Of a stretch of 64,000 nucleotides of DNA, positions 32,700 through 46,356 are shown one piece after another. Every line of letters starts with the position of its first letter. Position 1 is the stretch's first letter. The DNA is from Mermis nigrescens (Eukaryota; Nematoda; Enoplea; Mermithida; Mermithidae): positions 39,924,851 to 39,988,850 of the forward strand of contig JAVLUZ010000154.1 in NCBI GenBank assembly GCA_036768485.1. The letters are read 5' to 3'. The translations under genes were made by a program, and so were the position numbers. Below the pieces are notes generated by a model. It saw only the letters and a list, made by a program, of their open reading frames with translations. It had not been told where the DNA came from and searched no databases.

Positions 32700-33135
32700 T
32701 CAAAAGTTGCGGGTGAATTCTTATAAGATTCTTAGAAATCTTATTTTTCTTCCTCCGGATGCTTAGGTTGTTGCAAGATTTTATAAGAAAAAGTTACTGC
32801 TTGCAAGCAGTCTTACAATACATAAAATTCTTATAAGATGGTATATACTATCTTACATTCTTGCCAGCCTTTGCTTTTTGCTTACACGCACAGTCATAAG
32901 CAGGACAAGAATTAAAGACAAGCAGGATTGTAGGACAGCGTAAGCAAAAAGCCGGGTTGTAAGAAAGTTACGTATGTCTGCGTATTACAGACAAGCATGA
33001 GCAAGCAAAGGACGTTCTTGTATGCCTTATTGCAAGATGACTTGCATGATTGCTTTAGTGTGCTTGTGACATGACAAGCAAGACACGATTCATTTATAAG
33101 ATAATACAAGCTGTCTTATAAGATACATATATTTA
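32700..33135. repeat. Field of palindromic CTTATAAG / GCTTGCAAGC motifs (unit A)
   Basis: Within about 430 bp, TTCTTATAAGATT, CTGCTTGCAAGCAG, ATTCTTATAAGAT, GCTTACACGCACAGTCATAAGC and CTGTCTTATAAGAT recur densely. Equivalent fields are at 36340-36770 and 42750-43150. Short palindromes crowded near an element end are often transposase binding sites. That role is inference. Confidence 0.65.
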
Positions 33136-33352
33136 CTTACCTAGGCACGTCATGCTGTAAAAACGGTAATATTATCGGTATAATGAAAGTGACCGAAAAG
33201 ATGAAAAAATGACAAAAACTTTGAAGATGATTGAAGATATCTTTTCGCAAAAGAGCATAAAAATGTGAATCAACTTTAATCTACAAGTCATTAGTCATTG
33301 TAATACTTTTTTAGGGAATTTGTCCCTCTAGAAGCTCGATTACTGAGCAAAA

Positions 33353-33381
33353 CAGGCCGGCTAACTCACGAGGCCGGCCTT
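33353..33381. repeat. GC-rich hairpin in MULE unit A
   Basis: AGGCCGGC, an 11-base loop, and GCCGGCCT form a stable stem in AT-rich surroundings. The same hairpin lies at about 36993-37021 and 43381-43409 in units B and C. It could act as an RNA terminator-like or cruciform structure, but no function is shown. Confidence 0.7.
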
Positions 33382-34195
33382 GCTAACCTGGGTGTGGGGG
33401 TTTTGTGTGGGTATGCACCCCAGAAGGCCAAATACCCAACACAAAAGTGTAAATACTCAACAGTTCTCCCAAAATTGATTTTTTAAAGATTTTTCTTGTT
33501 GCTTACAAGCATGAATAAGCAGTATGCATTATTGCAAGACAACTTTTTTGCTTGTTTCTGCTTGCAAGCACTATGGATTTACAGTGACGTTTTATCAGAC
33601 TGACCAGAAATGATTTGGAATGAAGTCAAATTCTTGTAGGTACAGAATCTGATTACTTTAACTTTATGGTTATCTCTTGAATTCAATTAATCCGCATGCG
33701 TAAGGCCACAAAAATGGTTGAACGGAAATTTAATAAAATTGAATTAAAATTAAGTCAATTAAATAAAATGAGTCTATTGAAATTTTCACAAGCGTACTAG
33801 TTACTGCTAAGCAACTCCAGTGATGCAGAAAATATTGCTGAAGCAAGTGGTGCACCTGCCAGTCTCCTCATAAGGTTATTTAATGTGTATTATTCATCCT
33901 CCTTGGCTTTTTTCAGGGAAGGCTATAATTGTATACATAAACACACTGAGCCAATTGTGCTTATTAGTCGTGAAAACAGGCCAAAATTCTTACAAAAATA
34001 ATTAAACGCTTATAGTTTTATTCAGCAATCCAAAATCTTGTAAGACGTTGAAAGTCTTAGCCAACCTTCAGCTATCGGAAATTTTTGAAAACTTTATAAG
34101 GACTAAATAAAATGTGCTGGGTTGCTGCCGTTTTTGGTCCAAAATTCACATTTTCACGTCAGAAATAGCTTTTTACGAATACATACAATAATCGT

Positions 34196-34968
34196 GGTTT
34201 CCTGGGCGTGGGGGTTTGGGGGCATGCACCATAAGTGGGCAGCTTTAAAGTTCTGAGGAATTCAAAATTTTTTGAGAGTCGAATATTGGCCTAAAAATGG
34301 TGCTATGATGAAATACACCATTTTTGAACGTTTCTCGTCGAGCTATATCAATTGGCATCAAAAAATCCAAAAAAACATAAAATTTTTCAAAAATGAACTG
34401 TGGGGTATTGTTGGGCTTACCTGGGCGTGGGGAGTTTGGGGTATGCATCCCCCAGAAGGCAAGTACCCAACAAATACCCAACAATCCCCCAGAATTTCAG
34501 TTTTTAGAATTTCTTTTGCTTTTTTCGAGTTTTTTTATGCCAATCAATAGAGCTCAATGAGAACCATTCAAAAATGGTGTTTTTCGACATAGCACCATTT
34601 TTAAGGCCAATATCTGACTTAAAAAAAATTTTGCACCCCCAGACCTTTGGAGCCGCCCACCTATGTTGTTGATTATTTCTATTTTCTTGTTATGCATTTG
34701 GCCATCTGGGGATGCTTATCCCCCACCCCGCCCACATGTGGTATGCACCCCCAGAAAGCAAAATGCCTAACATGAAAATAAAAATACCCAGCAATACCGC
34801 CAAAATTTCAATTTTTGAATTTTTTGCTTTTTTCATGAATTTTTGATGCCAATGGTTGACGAGGAATGTTCAAAATGGTGTTTACTTAGCCATAGTACCA
34901 TTTTTAGAGCCTATATTTGACTTTGAAAAATTTTGCACCCCCAGAACTTTAAAGCCATCAACCTACAG
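34196..34968. mobile_element. MITE-A variants embedded in unit A
   Basis: Two diverged, partly nested MITE-A relatives. One has CATAAGTGGGCAGCTTTAAAG and TTACCTGGGCGTGGGGAG with CGAGCTATATCAATTGGCAT. The other, from about 34735, has CACATGTGGTATGCACCCCC and ends near 34968. The same insertions are present in unit B (37832-38575) and unit C (44222-44990), so they predate the duplication. Confidence 0.7.
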
Positions 34969-37900
34969 TCTTGCTGATGCTGCTTTTGGTCATATGTCTG
35001 AAATGAAGAAATTCAGCCTATGGTTTTGATTTCCAAAAAAAATATAAATGGAGATATATTGTAGGTATATTACAATGAAATTCAAAGAAAATTCGACATA
35101 TAAGCCCAAATTGTTTTTCGTCCACCTATGCATATAGCTGCCCCCATGTTTATCTTGAAGCTGTGAGGGACATACCTACATACATAAACAAGATTTAAAC
35201 TTTAGACGCTTATAATTATGCATAACCAAGTTGATGTTGCCAATTTTGGGCAATTTTTAAAAAAATCTTATACTTGCTTATAAGCACTTCTCTTTGCTAT
35301 TAAACCCATGAAGATTATGTTTCATGTTCATATTGAGATTTTTCTAAATATCACAATTATCAAGCAGCACAGCCCCCTAGCCCCCACCCTCTGTGACCGG
35401 CCATGCTATCATGGTGAAAACAACCATCTCGTCCAATCTGCCAAGTCAAGCACCATTGGGCTGAGTTAGTACTTGGAATGGAGATGACATAGGAACACCA
35501 GTGTTGTAGACCTTTTAATTTTTTGCTGCAACAGAAGTATATTTTGCCGCCTGTATATTCGAGGTACAGGCCTCAATTATTTGCAAAATATTTTCTCCGT
35601 CATACATGTGATGTGAAGGCAGTGTCAGTATTCTGTCGGTTTCATGTGTTAACAATGTCTATTTAGAAATAATAACAATCATAATTCTGTTTTTAAAAAT
35701 TATATATTGAATTAGATAGCATCCTATTTTGCTAAGCAGCCAAATTTTTGCTTTAATTTTGTAACATTTTACAATTTTGTCTTCAGGTGATTAAATGCAT
35801 AGTGCAACCACTGCAAAAACAGAAATTCCTTTTTTTTTGATGAGTCAATTATTAATGTTTTGCACCTGAATATAATTCAACAGTGGGGTAAAACGTCAAA
35901 TTAGAAGTTCTTTGTAAATAAAAATGGGATGATTAGCTTGAATCTTTTCCTGCATTGATAGTTGGCGCCGGTGCCGGTTTTAGTCCCATCCCTAGTTTGT
36001 ATATATGATGTATAGTTCATTCCTTCGACCTCATTGTCATTTATTTCCATGCAAATCTTTCAACTTAAATTTGACTTTTTTCAGCATAATACTCAAATGT
36101 TCCTTCCTGCCATGAGTTCTTTAATCAAAGTCACTTCATGTCAGCTGCATTAATACCCAGTTGTGGGTAATGTAATATCTGACAGAACCTAATTTATACC
36201 AAGGTTTTCTGCTCTAACATGTTACCAGACTTTCAAGAACTCTGGAACATTTTTTGCGGCATTAAAGAGGTCACTATTGAAATCTTATTTACTTTTCTTT
36301 TTCTTCCATATAAATTATGTTCCCACGTTATGTTGCTTGTTATCTTCAAAAGTTGCGGGTGAATTCTTATGAATTCTTAGAAATCTTATTTTTCTTCCTC
36401 AGTGCTTAGGTTGTTGCAAGATTTTATAAGAAAAAGTTACTGCTTGCAAGCAGTCTTACAATACATAAAATTCTTATAAGATGGTATATACTATCTTACA
36501 TTCTTGTAATACCTTTTGCTTATACAGTCATAAGCAGGACAGAATTAAAGACAAGCAGGATGTAGGACCGCGTAAGCAAAAAGCCAAGGAGTTGTAAAGA
36601 AAGTTACGTATGTCTGCGTATTACAGACAAGCATGAGCAAGCAAAGGACGTTCTTGTATGCCTTATTGCAAGATGACTTGCATGATTGCTTTAGTGTGCT
36701 TGTGACATGACAAGCAAGACACATTCATTTATAAGATAATACAAGCTGTCTTATAAGATACATATATTTGTTACTTACCTAGGCACGTCATGCTGTAAAA
36801 AACGGTAATATTATCGGTATAATGAAAGTGACCGAAAAGATGAAAAAATGACAAAAACTTTGAAGATGATTGAAGATATCTTTTCGCAAAAGAGCATAAA
36901 AATGTGAATCAACTTTAATCTACAAGTCATTAGTCATTGTAATACTTTTTTAGGGGAATTTGTCCCTCTAGAAGCTCAATTACTGAGCAAAACAGGCCGG
37001 CTAACTCACGAGGCCGGCCTTGCTAACCTGGGTGTGGGGGTTTTGTGTGGGTATGCACCCCAGAAGGCCAAATACCCAACACAAAAGTGTAAATACTCAA
37101 CAGTTCTCCCAAAATTGATTTTTTAAAGATTTTTCTTGTTGCTTACAAGCATGAATAAGCAGTATGCATTATTGCAAGACAACTTTTTTGCTTGTTTCTG
37201 CTTGCAAAAGCACTATGGATTTACAGTGACGTTTTATCAGACTGACCAGAAATGATTTGGAATGAAGTCAAATTCTTGTAGGTACAGAATCTGATTACTT
37301 TAACTATGGTTATCTCTTGAATTCAATTAATCCGCATGCGTAAGGCCACAAAAATGGTTGAACGGAAATTTAATAAAATTGAATTAAAATTAAGTCAATT
37401 AAATAAAATGAGTCTATTGAAATTTTCACAAGCGTACTAGTTACTGCTAAGCAACTCCAGTGATGCAGAAAATATTGCTGAAGCAAGTGGTGCACCTGCC
37501 AGTCTCCTCATAAGGTTATTTAATGTGTATTATTCATCATCATGGCTTTTTTTCAGGGAAGGCTATAATTGTATACATAAACACACTGAGCCAATTGTGC
37601 TTATTAGTCATTGAAAACAGGCCAAAAATTCTTACAAAAATAATTAAACGCTTATAGTTTTATTCAGCAATCCAAAATCTTGTAAGACGTTGATCTTAGC
37701 CAACCTTCAGCTATCGGAAATTTTTGAAAACTTTATAAGGACTAAATAAAATGTGCTGGGTTGCTGCCGTTTTGGTCAAAATTTAAATGAAAATAGCTTT
37801 TTACGAATACATACAATAATCGTGGTTTCCTGGGCGTGGGGGGTTTGGGGGCATGCACCATAAGTGGGCAGCTTTAAAGTTCTGAGGAATTCAAAATTTT

Positions 37901-38984
37901 TGAGAATTAGATATTGGCCTAAAAATGGTGCTATGATGAAATACACCATTTTTGAACGTTTCTCGTCGAGCTATATCAATTGGCATCAAAAAATCCAAAA
38001 AAACATAAAATTTTTCAAAAATGAACTGTGGGGTATTGTTGGGCTTACCTGGGCGTGGGGAGTTTGGGGTATGCATCCCCAGAAGGCAAGTACCCAACAA
38101 ATGCCCAACAATCCCCAAATTTCAGTTTTTAGAATTTCTTTGCTTTTTTCGAGTTTTTATGCCAATCAATAAACTCAATAAAGACCATTCAAAAATGGTG
38201 TTTTTCGACATAGCACCATTTCGTCAATATCTGACTTAAAAAAATTTTGCACCCCAGACCTTTGGAGCCGCCCACCTATGATGATGATTATTTCTATTTT
38301 CTTGTTATGCATTTGGCCATCTGGGGATGCTTATCCCCACCCGCCACATGTGGTATGCACCCCCAGAAAGCAAAATGCACAACATGAAAATAAAAATACC
38401 CAGCAATACCGCCAAAATTTCAATTTTTGAATTTTTTGCTTTTTCATGAATTTTTGATGCCAATGGTTGACGAGGAATGTTCAAAATGGTGTTTACTTAG
38501 CCATAGTACCATTTTTAGAGCCTATATTTGACTTTGAAAAATTTTGCACCCCCAGAACTTTAAAGCCATCAACCTACAGTCTTGCTGATGCTGCTTTTGG
38601 TCATATGTCTGAAATGAAGAAATTCAGCCTATGGTTTGATTTCCAAAAAAAATATAAATGGAGATATGTGTAGGTATATTACAATGAAATTCAAGAAAAT
38701 TCGACATATAAGCCCAAATTGTTTTTCGTCACCTATGCATATAGCTGCCCCATGTTTATCTTGAAGCTGTGAGGGACATACCTACATACATAAACAAGAT
38801 TTAAACTTTAGACGCTTATAATTATGCATAACCAAGTTGATGTTGCAATTTTGGGCAATTTTTAAAAAAATCTTATACTTGCTTATAAGCACTTCTCTTT
38901 GCTATTAAACCCATAGAAGATTATGTTTCATGTTCATATTAAGTTTTTTCTAAATATCACAATTATCAAGCAGCACACGCATGC

Positions 38985-39440
38985 CTGACTTGGAGCATCT
39001 TATGATCTTGCACAGTAATGCAGATGTAGATGTGTATTTGGTGGGTTGTGCTCAGTGCACTGTAACTAAGACCAGCTGCCAAAACTTTTTGATCATCATT
39101 GCATGCGCTTATAAGCACATGCAAGAATATGCTAAGATGCTTGCGCGTTTTTATAAGCAGTCAGTTGGGATCTTGTAAACTGCTTGTAGGGCAAGCACTT
39201 GCAAGCAAATTATAAGTATGCTTTCAAGATAGAAATTCTTGTAAGATTCAGATAAGCAAGATCTTACAAGCATTTCAATAAGATTCAAAATTTCTTGTAA
39301 GTTTGCTTGTAAGAATTACGTTTTCTTGTAAGTTGTAAGTAAGCACATGACAAGCAAAAGGTACAGATCTTGCAAGAAAACTAACAAACATTTCTATAAG
39401 ATCTTGATCGTAAGCATTGCAAGCACACATAATGTAAGGT
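38985..39440. repeat. Second field of palindromic GCTTATAAGC / TCTTGCAAGA motifs (unit B)
   Basis: GCGCTTATAAGCACATGCAAG, TTTTATAAGCAGTC, GCACTTGCAAGC, CTTGTAAGATTCAGATAAGC and GATCTTACAAGC are packed over 450 bp. Unit C has the same at 45400-45840. Together with the 5' field, each unit carries two such fields. Confidence 0.65.
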
Positions 39441-39740
39441 TATGCTACTGTGGAAGTCTTTTAATGTTTTACACAGATTTTTACCTTCTTATCTAAATTT
39501 CACTCACATGCATTATTTCTGTTTTATGCACTGTACGCAGGACGTAGCTATTGGGGGACAGGGTTACTAGTCTCCCTGAAAAATTTTAAAAATACGAACA
39601 GTTTTTGCAAGGTTCCCTAAATTAAAAAGTTAAAAATTCTTGAAGCGAATTTGAAAGTTTCAGAATAGATTCTAGCACACTTTTGAGCTCATAAGCCCTA
39701 AACTTTTGGGCCTTCACAGACAAATTAATTGTTTTTTGTG

Positions 39741-39950
39741 CAGTGAGGATCCAGGATTTCCCTAAGGGCGGGGGCGGCACTTTAAGGGGGGGGGGGGGGC
39801 TGTTACCCCTAAGGGGGTGGACCTTACTTGGGCGGAAAAGTTAGCTGTTTTGACCCGAAATTGCTAAAAATTGCTCAAAAAAAATCCTTAAATTTGCGCA
39901 CTATTTTGAGGAGGGGCAGCCGCCCCCGTTTACCCCTAAATCCGCCCCTG
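39741..39950 (+). mobile_element. hAT-D MITE, 210 bp, in unit B
   Basis: CAGTGAGGATCCAGGATTTC on the left (CAGTGGCGGATCC in unit C) and AAATCCGCCCCTG on the right are inverted. The flanks TTTTTGTG and TTTTTATG match at 7 of 8. The ends and duplication are of hAT type. G-rich tracts fill the middle. Confidence 0.8.
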
Positions 39951-40089
39951 TTTTTATGCAACAATTAAATATACTTCATTTGTAGTCATTTTTATTAGTT
40001 CTCGTAATACATACCTTTCCATGTACTATGTTTTTGAAACAGGCTACAGCATTGCAGCTTACTCATATTCTATAATTGTTTAGGGTTAG

Positions 40090-40390
40090 CAACCTGCAGC
40101 TGCAGCCACAGTTTTTTATGTCGGATGACGCACCAGCTGTTTTTAAAGCTTGGGCTTCTGTCTTTGGTGCCGGCTAAAATCACAAATTATTATGTCTTTG
40201 GCACGTGAAGCGTAATTGGCTCCAGCAGTTGAAAAGGTGGAAGGACTGAGATATGCTAAAGCTGCAGTTGTTTGCCCTCCTTAGAGAGCCGGATCAAGCT
40301 ACGTTTTCCAGCAATGGAAGGAATTGCAACACCTTATTGAGGTCCTTTATATGCAACCTGGTCTTGCAAGTTATTTAAGTGAGTGTTCTT
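40090..40390 (+). pseudogene. MULE transposase DDE-region fragment (unit B)
   Basis: The reading QPQFFMSDDAPAVFKAWASV, then LLCLWHVKRNWLQQLKR and LREPDQATF matches the part of MULE transposases with the conserved DDA and C-x-W-H-V-x-R-x-W motifs. In unit B it has an in-frame TAA after FGAG, a TGA after RWKD and a frameshift near 40310. It is dead. Confidence 0.75.
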
Positions 40391-41329
40391 AACAATCCTT
40401 TGGCAGACTGGTATTGCGCACAACACAAATGTGCTTACTGCTATCTATGATTTATGTATAAATTCAAAGACAATGAAATAATGCTTTACACTTCCTCTAC
40501 TGCAAACACAGGGTATCCAAAACACTACCCTAGTTTTATATCATAGCTATAGAATCACAGCTGCTGGGCACATAAATTTTTTAAACAAGAGAAAACAGGT
40601 CTAAAAAGACATTTTTACGTCTAAATGCTTGAAATTGCACAATTTCTGGCTCGATTTGCTCGACAGTATCAAATCTTGGACCCTTCCATTGGTGTAATAC
40701 CTCCTTTTACCCCACCCTGTGTGCATGTATTCCCCACATGCATGTCTTCTCAGCAGCCAAATTCTATGAGATTAAAAGTTGGGATAAGGGTGACAAAGAG
40801 GAACAATTTTGTTAAGTTTTAGCCCATTCCGGAGTTGAAATTTTAGTTTTAGCATTTTGTGCAAGTTATCGTCTTAAGCCTCCTCTTTTCAGGCAGTTTT
40901 AACATGCATAGGCAGCACCATGCATGTAATGGCTCGAAATTTGGGTGGGGTCCCCGACCATTATTACAGGAAGGGAATTGGGGCAAATGATTCCATGTTT
41001 GACCCAAAACACCAACTGCCAAAAATTCGTTTTTTTAGATTAGGGTCACAACTTTCTGGATGGTGGGCGGTTGACTTTGGGTTAAGGATTATTCATCTCC
41101 CTCTTACATGTATGGGCATCACCAAAACGTTGGGGTTCAATGGGGTAGAATGGCTAAAAATGGCACCAAAATTTAAATTTGTTGGGGGTCTATCAATTTT
41201 GGAGGTCTTTTGATTCTAGAGGAGGGAGGTCCATCGAGAACCCAATGCCCATTTTGTGCTTGTATGAATACCACTCATCATTAATGTACGCTATTTAGAG
41301 GCCAATTATTTTGACAAAATCGTTTCTTG

Positions 41330-41663
41330 GAATGGGCGGTTGGTTTTCAAAGAGATTCGCCATTGAACACGAATATGTTTATTGAAGCCTGTCATAAAGT
41401 ATTAGTAAAAGCACAGCGGTCTCTATTTACGCGCCAAACAAAACCATTGTTTTATCTACTGCATATTCTGACATCACTGAGCGATGACTACAGATTATGT
41501 TATATGGTCAAACAGCACAACGTAGCTGATTGTCAAATCAATTTCCGCGTTCGAATGTTGAACCAGCATCGGCGTTCTATGGTCCTGACATATGATTCAA
41601 AGTCGTTACAGAAGACAAAGAGTGAATGGTTAATGGATCACATGGCCAATCCTATCTCGTTGA
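41330..41663 (+). pseudogene. MULE transposase C-terminal exon (unit B)
   Basis: Open from EWAVGFQRDSPLNTNMFIEA through SLSDDYRLCYMVKQHNVADC to DHMANPISL, then a perfect GTAAGT donor at 41664. The N-T-N-M-x-x-E-A-x-H-x-x-L-K pattern is typical of MULE transposases after the DDE core. Compared with unit C there are small indels around KVLVKAQRSLF. The following intron is filled by a MITE-A copy running into the gap. Confidence 0.7.
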
Positions 41664-41689
41664 GTAAGTTTTTTTTTGTTTTTTGGCAT

Positions 41690-41884
41690 CCAGAAATTGC
41701 GAAAAAACAAAAAATTTAGAAATAAATTCTGGGGGTATTTTGGTTTCTGGGGGATTGAATACCTCTGAACGCCCATGTCGGGTCGGGACCATATGTGCGC
41801 AGCAAGAAAATTTGGGGGGAGCAAGATTTTTCAAAAGTCAAAAAATGAAAAATGGCCTTTAAAATGGTAGTATGGCGTAAAAAC
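41690..41884 (-). mobile_element. Two MITE-A pieces at the end of unit B, cut by the gap
   Basis: They match 48105-48306 in unit C: an old reverse copy ending ACGCCCATGT, then GTCGGGAC and a second reverse copy starting CATATGTGCGCAGC that enters the gap. Confidence 0.75.
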
Positions 41885-41984
41885 NNNNNNNNNNNNNNNN
41901 NNNNNNNNNNNNNNNNNNNNNNNNNNNNNNNNNNNNNNNNNNNNNNNNNNNNNNNNNNNNNNNNNNNNNNNNNNNNNNNNNNNN
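41885..41984. other. Assembly gap (100 N)
   Basis: Exactly 100 unknown bases. This length is commonly used for gaps of unknown size, so the distance between units B and C is not known. Confidence 0.98.
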
Positions 41985-44900
41985 CCGTCATACATGTGAT
42001 GTGAAGGCAGTGTCAGTATTCTGTCGGTTTCATGTGTTAACAATGTCTATTTAGAAATAATAACAATCATAATTCTGTTTTCAAAAATTATATATTGAAT
42101 TAGATAGCATCCTATTTTGCTAAGCAGCCAAATTTTTGCTTTAATTTTGTAACATTTTACAATTTGTCTTCAGAATGAATTAAATGCATAGTGCAACGAC
42201 TGCAAGAAACGAAATTCCTTTTTTTTTGATGAGTCAATTATTAATGTTTGCACCTGAATATAATTCAACAGTGGGGTAAAACGTCAAATTGAGAAGTTCT
42301 TTGTAAATAAAAATGGGATGATTAGCTTGAATCTTTTCCTGCATTGATAGTTGGCGCCGGTGCCGGTTTTAGTCCCATCCCTAGCTTGTATATATGATGT
42401 ATAAGTTCATTCCTTCGGACTCATTGTCATTTATTTCCATGCAAATCTTTCAACAAATTTAATTTTTTCCAGCATAATACTCAAATAAATTGCGCTTCCT
42501 GCCATGAGTTCTTTAATCAAAGTCACTAATGTCAACTGCAGTAATACCGGACAGCGGGGTAATATAATATCTGACAGAACCTAATTTATCTTAAGGTTTT
42601 CTGCTCTAACATGTTACCAGACTTTCAAGGAACTCTGGAACATTTTTTGCGGCATTAAAAGAGGTCACTATTGAAATCTTATTACTTTTCTTTTTTCTTC
42701 CTTATAATTATATGTTCCCACGTTATGTTGCTTATTACATCTTCAAAAGTTGCGGTGAATTCTTATAAGATTCTTAGAAATCTTATTTTTCTTCCTCCTG
42801 ATGCTTAGGTTGTTGCAAGATTTTATAAGAAAAAGTTACTGCTTGCAAGCAGTCTTACAATACATAAAATTCTTATAAGATGGTATATACTATCTTACAT
42901 TTCGTTAGCCTTTGCTTTTTGCTTACACGCACAGTCATAAGCAGGACAAGAATTAGGCACAAGTGATTGTAGGACAGCGTAAGCAAAAAGCCGGGTTGTA
43001 AGAAAGTTACGTATGTCTGCGTATTACAGACAAGCATGAGCAAGCAAAGGACGTTCTTGTATGCCTTATTGCAAGACACTGCATGATTGCTTTAGTGCTT
43101 GTGACAGACAAGCAAGACACGATTCATTTATAAGATAATACAAGCTGTCTTATACATATATTTACTACCTAGGCACGTCATGCTGTAAAAAACGGTAATA
43201 TTATCGGTATAATGAAAGTGACCGAAAGATGAAAAAATGACAAAAACTTTGAAGATGATTGAAGATATCTTTTCGCAAAAGAGCATAAAAATGTGAATCA
43301 ACTTTAATCTACAAGTCATTAGTCATTGTAATACTTTTTAGGGAATTTGTCCCTCTAGAAGCTCGATTACTGAGCAAAACAGGCCGGCTAACTCACGAGG
43401 CCGGCCTTGCTAACCTGGGTGTGGGGGTTTTGTGTGGGTATGCACCCCAGAAGGCCAAATACCCAACACAAAAGTGTAAATACTCAACAGTTCTCCCAAA
43501 ATTGATTTTTAAAGATTTTTCTTGTTGCTTACAAGCATGAATAAGTATGCATTATTGCAAGACAACTTTTTTGCTTGTTTCTGCTTGCAAGCACTATGGA
43601 TTTACAGTGACGTTTTATCAGACTGACCAGAAATGATTTGGAATGAAGTCAAATTCTTGTAGGTACAGAATCTGATTACTTTAACTTTATGGTTATCTCT
43701 TGAATTCAATTAATCCGCATGCGTAAGGCCACAAAAATGGTTGAACGGAAATTTAATAAAATTGAATTAAAATTAAGTCAATTAAATAAAATGAGTCTAT
43801 TGAAATTTTCACAAGCGTACTAGTTACTGCTAAGCAACTCCAGTGATGCAGAAAATACGCTGAAGCAAGTGGTGCACCTGCCAGTCTCCCTCATAAGGTT
43901 ATTTAATGTGTATTATTCATCCTCCTTGGCTTTTTTCAGGGAAGGCTATAATTGTATACATAAACACACTGAGCCAATTGTGCTTATTAGTCGTGAAAAC
44001 AGGCCAAAATTCTTACAAAAAAATAATTAAACGTTTATAGTTTTATTCAGCAATCCAAAAATCTTGTAAGACGTTGAAAGTCTTAGCCAACCTTCAGCTA
44101 TCGGAAATTTTGAAAACTTTATAAGGACTAAATAAAATGTGCTGGGTTGCTGCCGTTTTTGGTCCAAAATTCACATTTTCACGTCAGAAATAGCTTACGA
44201 ATACATACAATAATCGTGGTTTCCTGGGCGTGGGGTTTGGGGCATGCACCATAAGTGGGCAGCTTTAAAGTTCTGAGGAATTCAAAATTTTTTGGTCGAA
44301 TATTGGCCTAAAAATGGTGCTATGATGAAATACACCATTTTTGAACGTTTCTCGTCGAGCTATATCAATTGGCATCAAAAAATCCAAAAAAAACATAAAA
44401 TTTTTCAAAAATGAACTGTGGGGTATTGCTGGGCTTACCTGGGCGTGGGGAGTTTGGGGTATGCATCCCCCAGAAGGCAAGTACCCAACAAATACCCAAC
44501 AATCCCCCAGAATTTCAGTTTTTAGAATTTCTTTGCTTTTTTCGAGTTTTTTTTATGCCAATCAATAGAGCTCAATGAGAAACCATTCAAAAATGGTAGC
44601 TTTTCGACATAGCACCATTTTTAAGGCCAATATCTGACTTAAAAAAAATTTTGCACCCCCAGACCTTGGAGCCGCCCACCCATGTTGTTGATTATTTCTA
44701 TTTTTCTTGTTATGCATTTGGCCATCTGGGATGCTTATCCCCCACCCTGCCCACATGTGGTATGCACCCCCAGAAAGCAAAATGCCTAACATGAAAATAA
44801 AAATACCAGCAATACCGCCAAAATTTCACTTTTGAATTTTTTGCTTTTTTCATGAATTTTTGATGCCAATGGTTGACGAGGAATGTTCAAAATGGTGTTT

Positions 44901-46146
44901 ACTAGCCATAGTACCATTTTTTAGAGCCTATATTTGACTTTGAAAATTTTGCACCCCCAGAACTTTAAAGCCATCAACCTACAGTCTTGCTGATGCTGCT
45001 TTTGGTCATATGTCTGAAATGAAGAAATTCAGCCTATGGTTTTAATTTCCAAAAAATATAAATGGAGATATATTGTAGGTATATTACAATGAAATTCAAA
45101 GAAAATTCGACATATAAGCCCAAATTGTTTTTCGTCCACCTATGCATATAGCTGCCCCCATGTTTATCTTGAAGCTGTGAGGGACATACCTACATACATA
45201 AAATGAGATTTAAACTTTAGACGCTTATAATTATGCATAACCGTTGATGTTGCCAATTTTGGGCAATTTTTAAAAATCTTATACTTGCTTATAAGCACTT
45301 CTCTTTGCTATTAAACCCATGAAGATTATGTTTCATGTTCATATTAAGTTTTTTCTAAATATCACAATTATCAAGCAGCACACGCATGCCTGACTTGGAG
45401 CATCTTATGATCTTGCACAGTAATGCAGATGTAGATGTGTATTTGGTGGTTGTGCTCAGTGCACTGTAACTAAGACCAGCTGCCAAAACTTTTGATCATC
45501 ATTGCATGCGCTTATAAGCACATGCAAGAATATGCTTTATAAGATGCTTGCGCGTTTTTATAAGCAGTCAGTTGGGATCTTGTAAACTGCTTGTAGGGCA
45601 AGCACTTGCAAGCAAAATTATAAGTATGCTTTCAAGATAGAAATTCTTGTAAGATTCAGATAAGCAAGATCTTACAAGCATTTCAATAAGATTCAAAATT
45701 TCTTGTAAGTTTGCTTGTAAGAATTACGTTTTCCTGTAAGTTGGCAAGTAAGCACATGACAAGCAAAAGGTACAGATCTTGCAAGAAAACTAACAAGCAT
45801 TTCTATAAGATCTTATTCGTAAGCATTGCAAGCACACATAATGTGGGTTATGCTATGTGAGTCTTTTAATGTTTTACACAGATTTTTACCTTCTTATCTA
45901 AATTTCGCTCAGCATGCATTATTTCTGTTTTATGCACTGTACGCAGGACGTAGCTGTGGGGGACAGGGGTTACTAGTCTCCCTGAAAAATTTTAAAAATA
46001 CGAACAGTTTTTGCAAGGGTTCCCTAAATTAAAAAGTTGAAAATTCTTGAAGCGAATTTGAAAGTTTCAGAATAGATTCTAGCACACTTTTGAGCTCATA
46101 AGCCCTAAACTTTTGGACGCTTCACAACAAATTAATTGTTTTTGTG

Positions 46147-46356
46147 CAGTGGCGGATCCAGGATTTCCCTAAGGGGGGGGGCAGTACCTCTAAGGGGGGG
46201 CTGTTACCCCTAAGGGGGGGCGGAACCCTGACTTGGGCGGAAAAATTAGCTGTTTTAACCCGAAAATTGCTAAAAATCGCTCAAAAATCCTTAAATTTGC
46301 GCACTATTTTGGGTGGGAGGGGCAGCCGCCCCCCGTTTCCCCTAAATCCGCCCCTG
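46147..46356 (+). mobile_element. hAT-D MITE in unit C
   Basis: CAGTGGCGGATCCAGGATTT to AAATCCGCCCCTG, with flanks TTTTTGTG and TTTTTATG. It sits at the same site as in unit B, so it is an insertion older than the duplication. Confidence 0.85.

Larger units (their letters stand above)
31765..35368 (+). mobile_element. MULE-type unit A (truncated)
   Basis: It starts CCATCTCGTCCAATCTGCCA and matches unit B almost base for base until CAATTATCAAGCAGCAC at 35368. Beyond that it departs into a short GC-rich stretch (CCCCCTAGCCCCCACCC). Only the non-coding 5' half is present. In several small differences (TTATCTTAAGG, TCTGTTTTCAAAA) it agrees with unit C rather than B. It contains a TTTTGGC-rich segment, palindromic motif fields and embedded MITE-A variants. 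Confidence 0.8.
35424..41884 (+). mobile_element. MULE-type unit B
   Basis: At least 6.4 kb from CCATCTCGTCCAATCTGCCA to the assembly gap. The 5' half equals unit A. The 3' half (from 38976) holds palindromic motif fields, a hAT-D insertion and two decayed transposase segments (40090-40390, 41330-41663). The right end is hidden by the gap. Terminal inverted repeats and the 9-bp duplication expected of MULEs were not identified. Confidence 0.75.
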
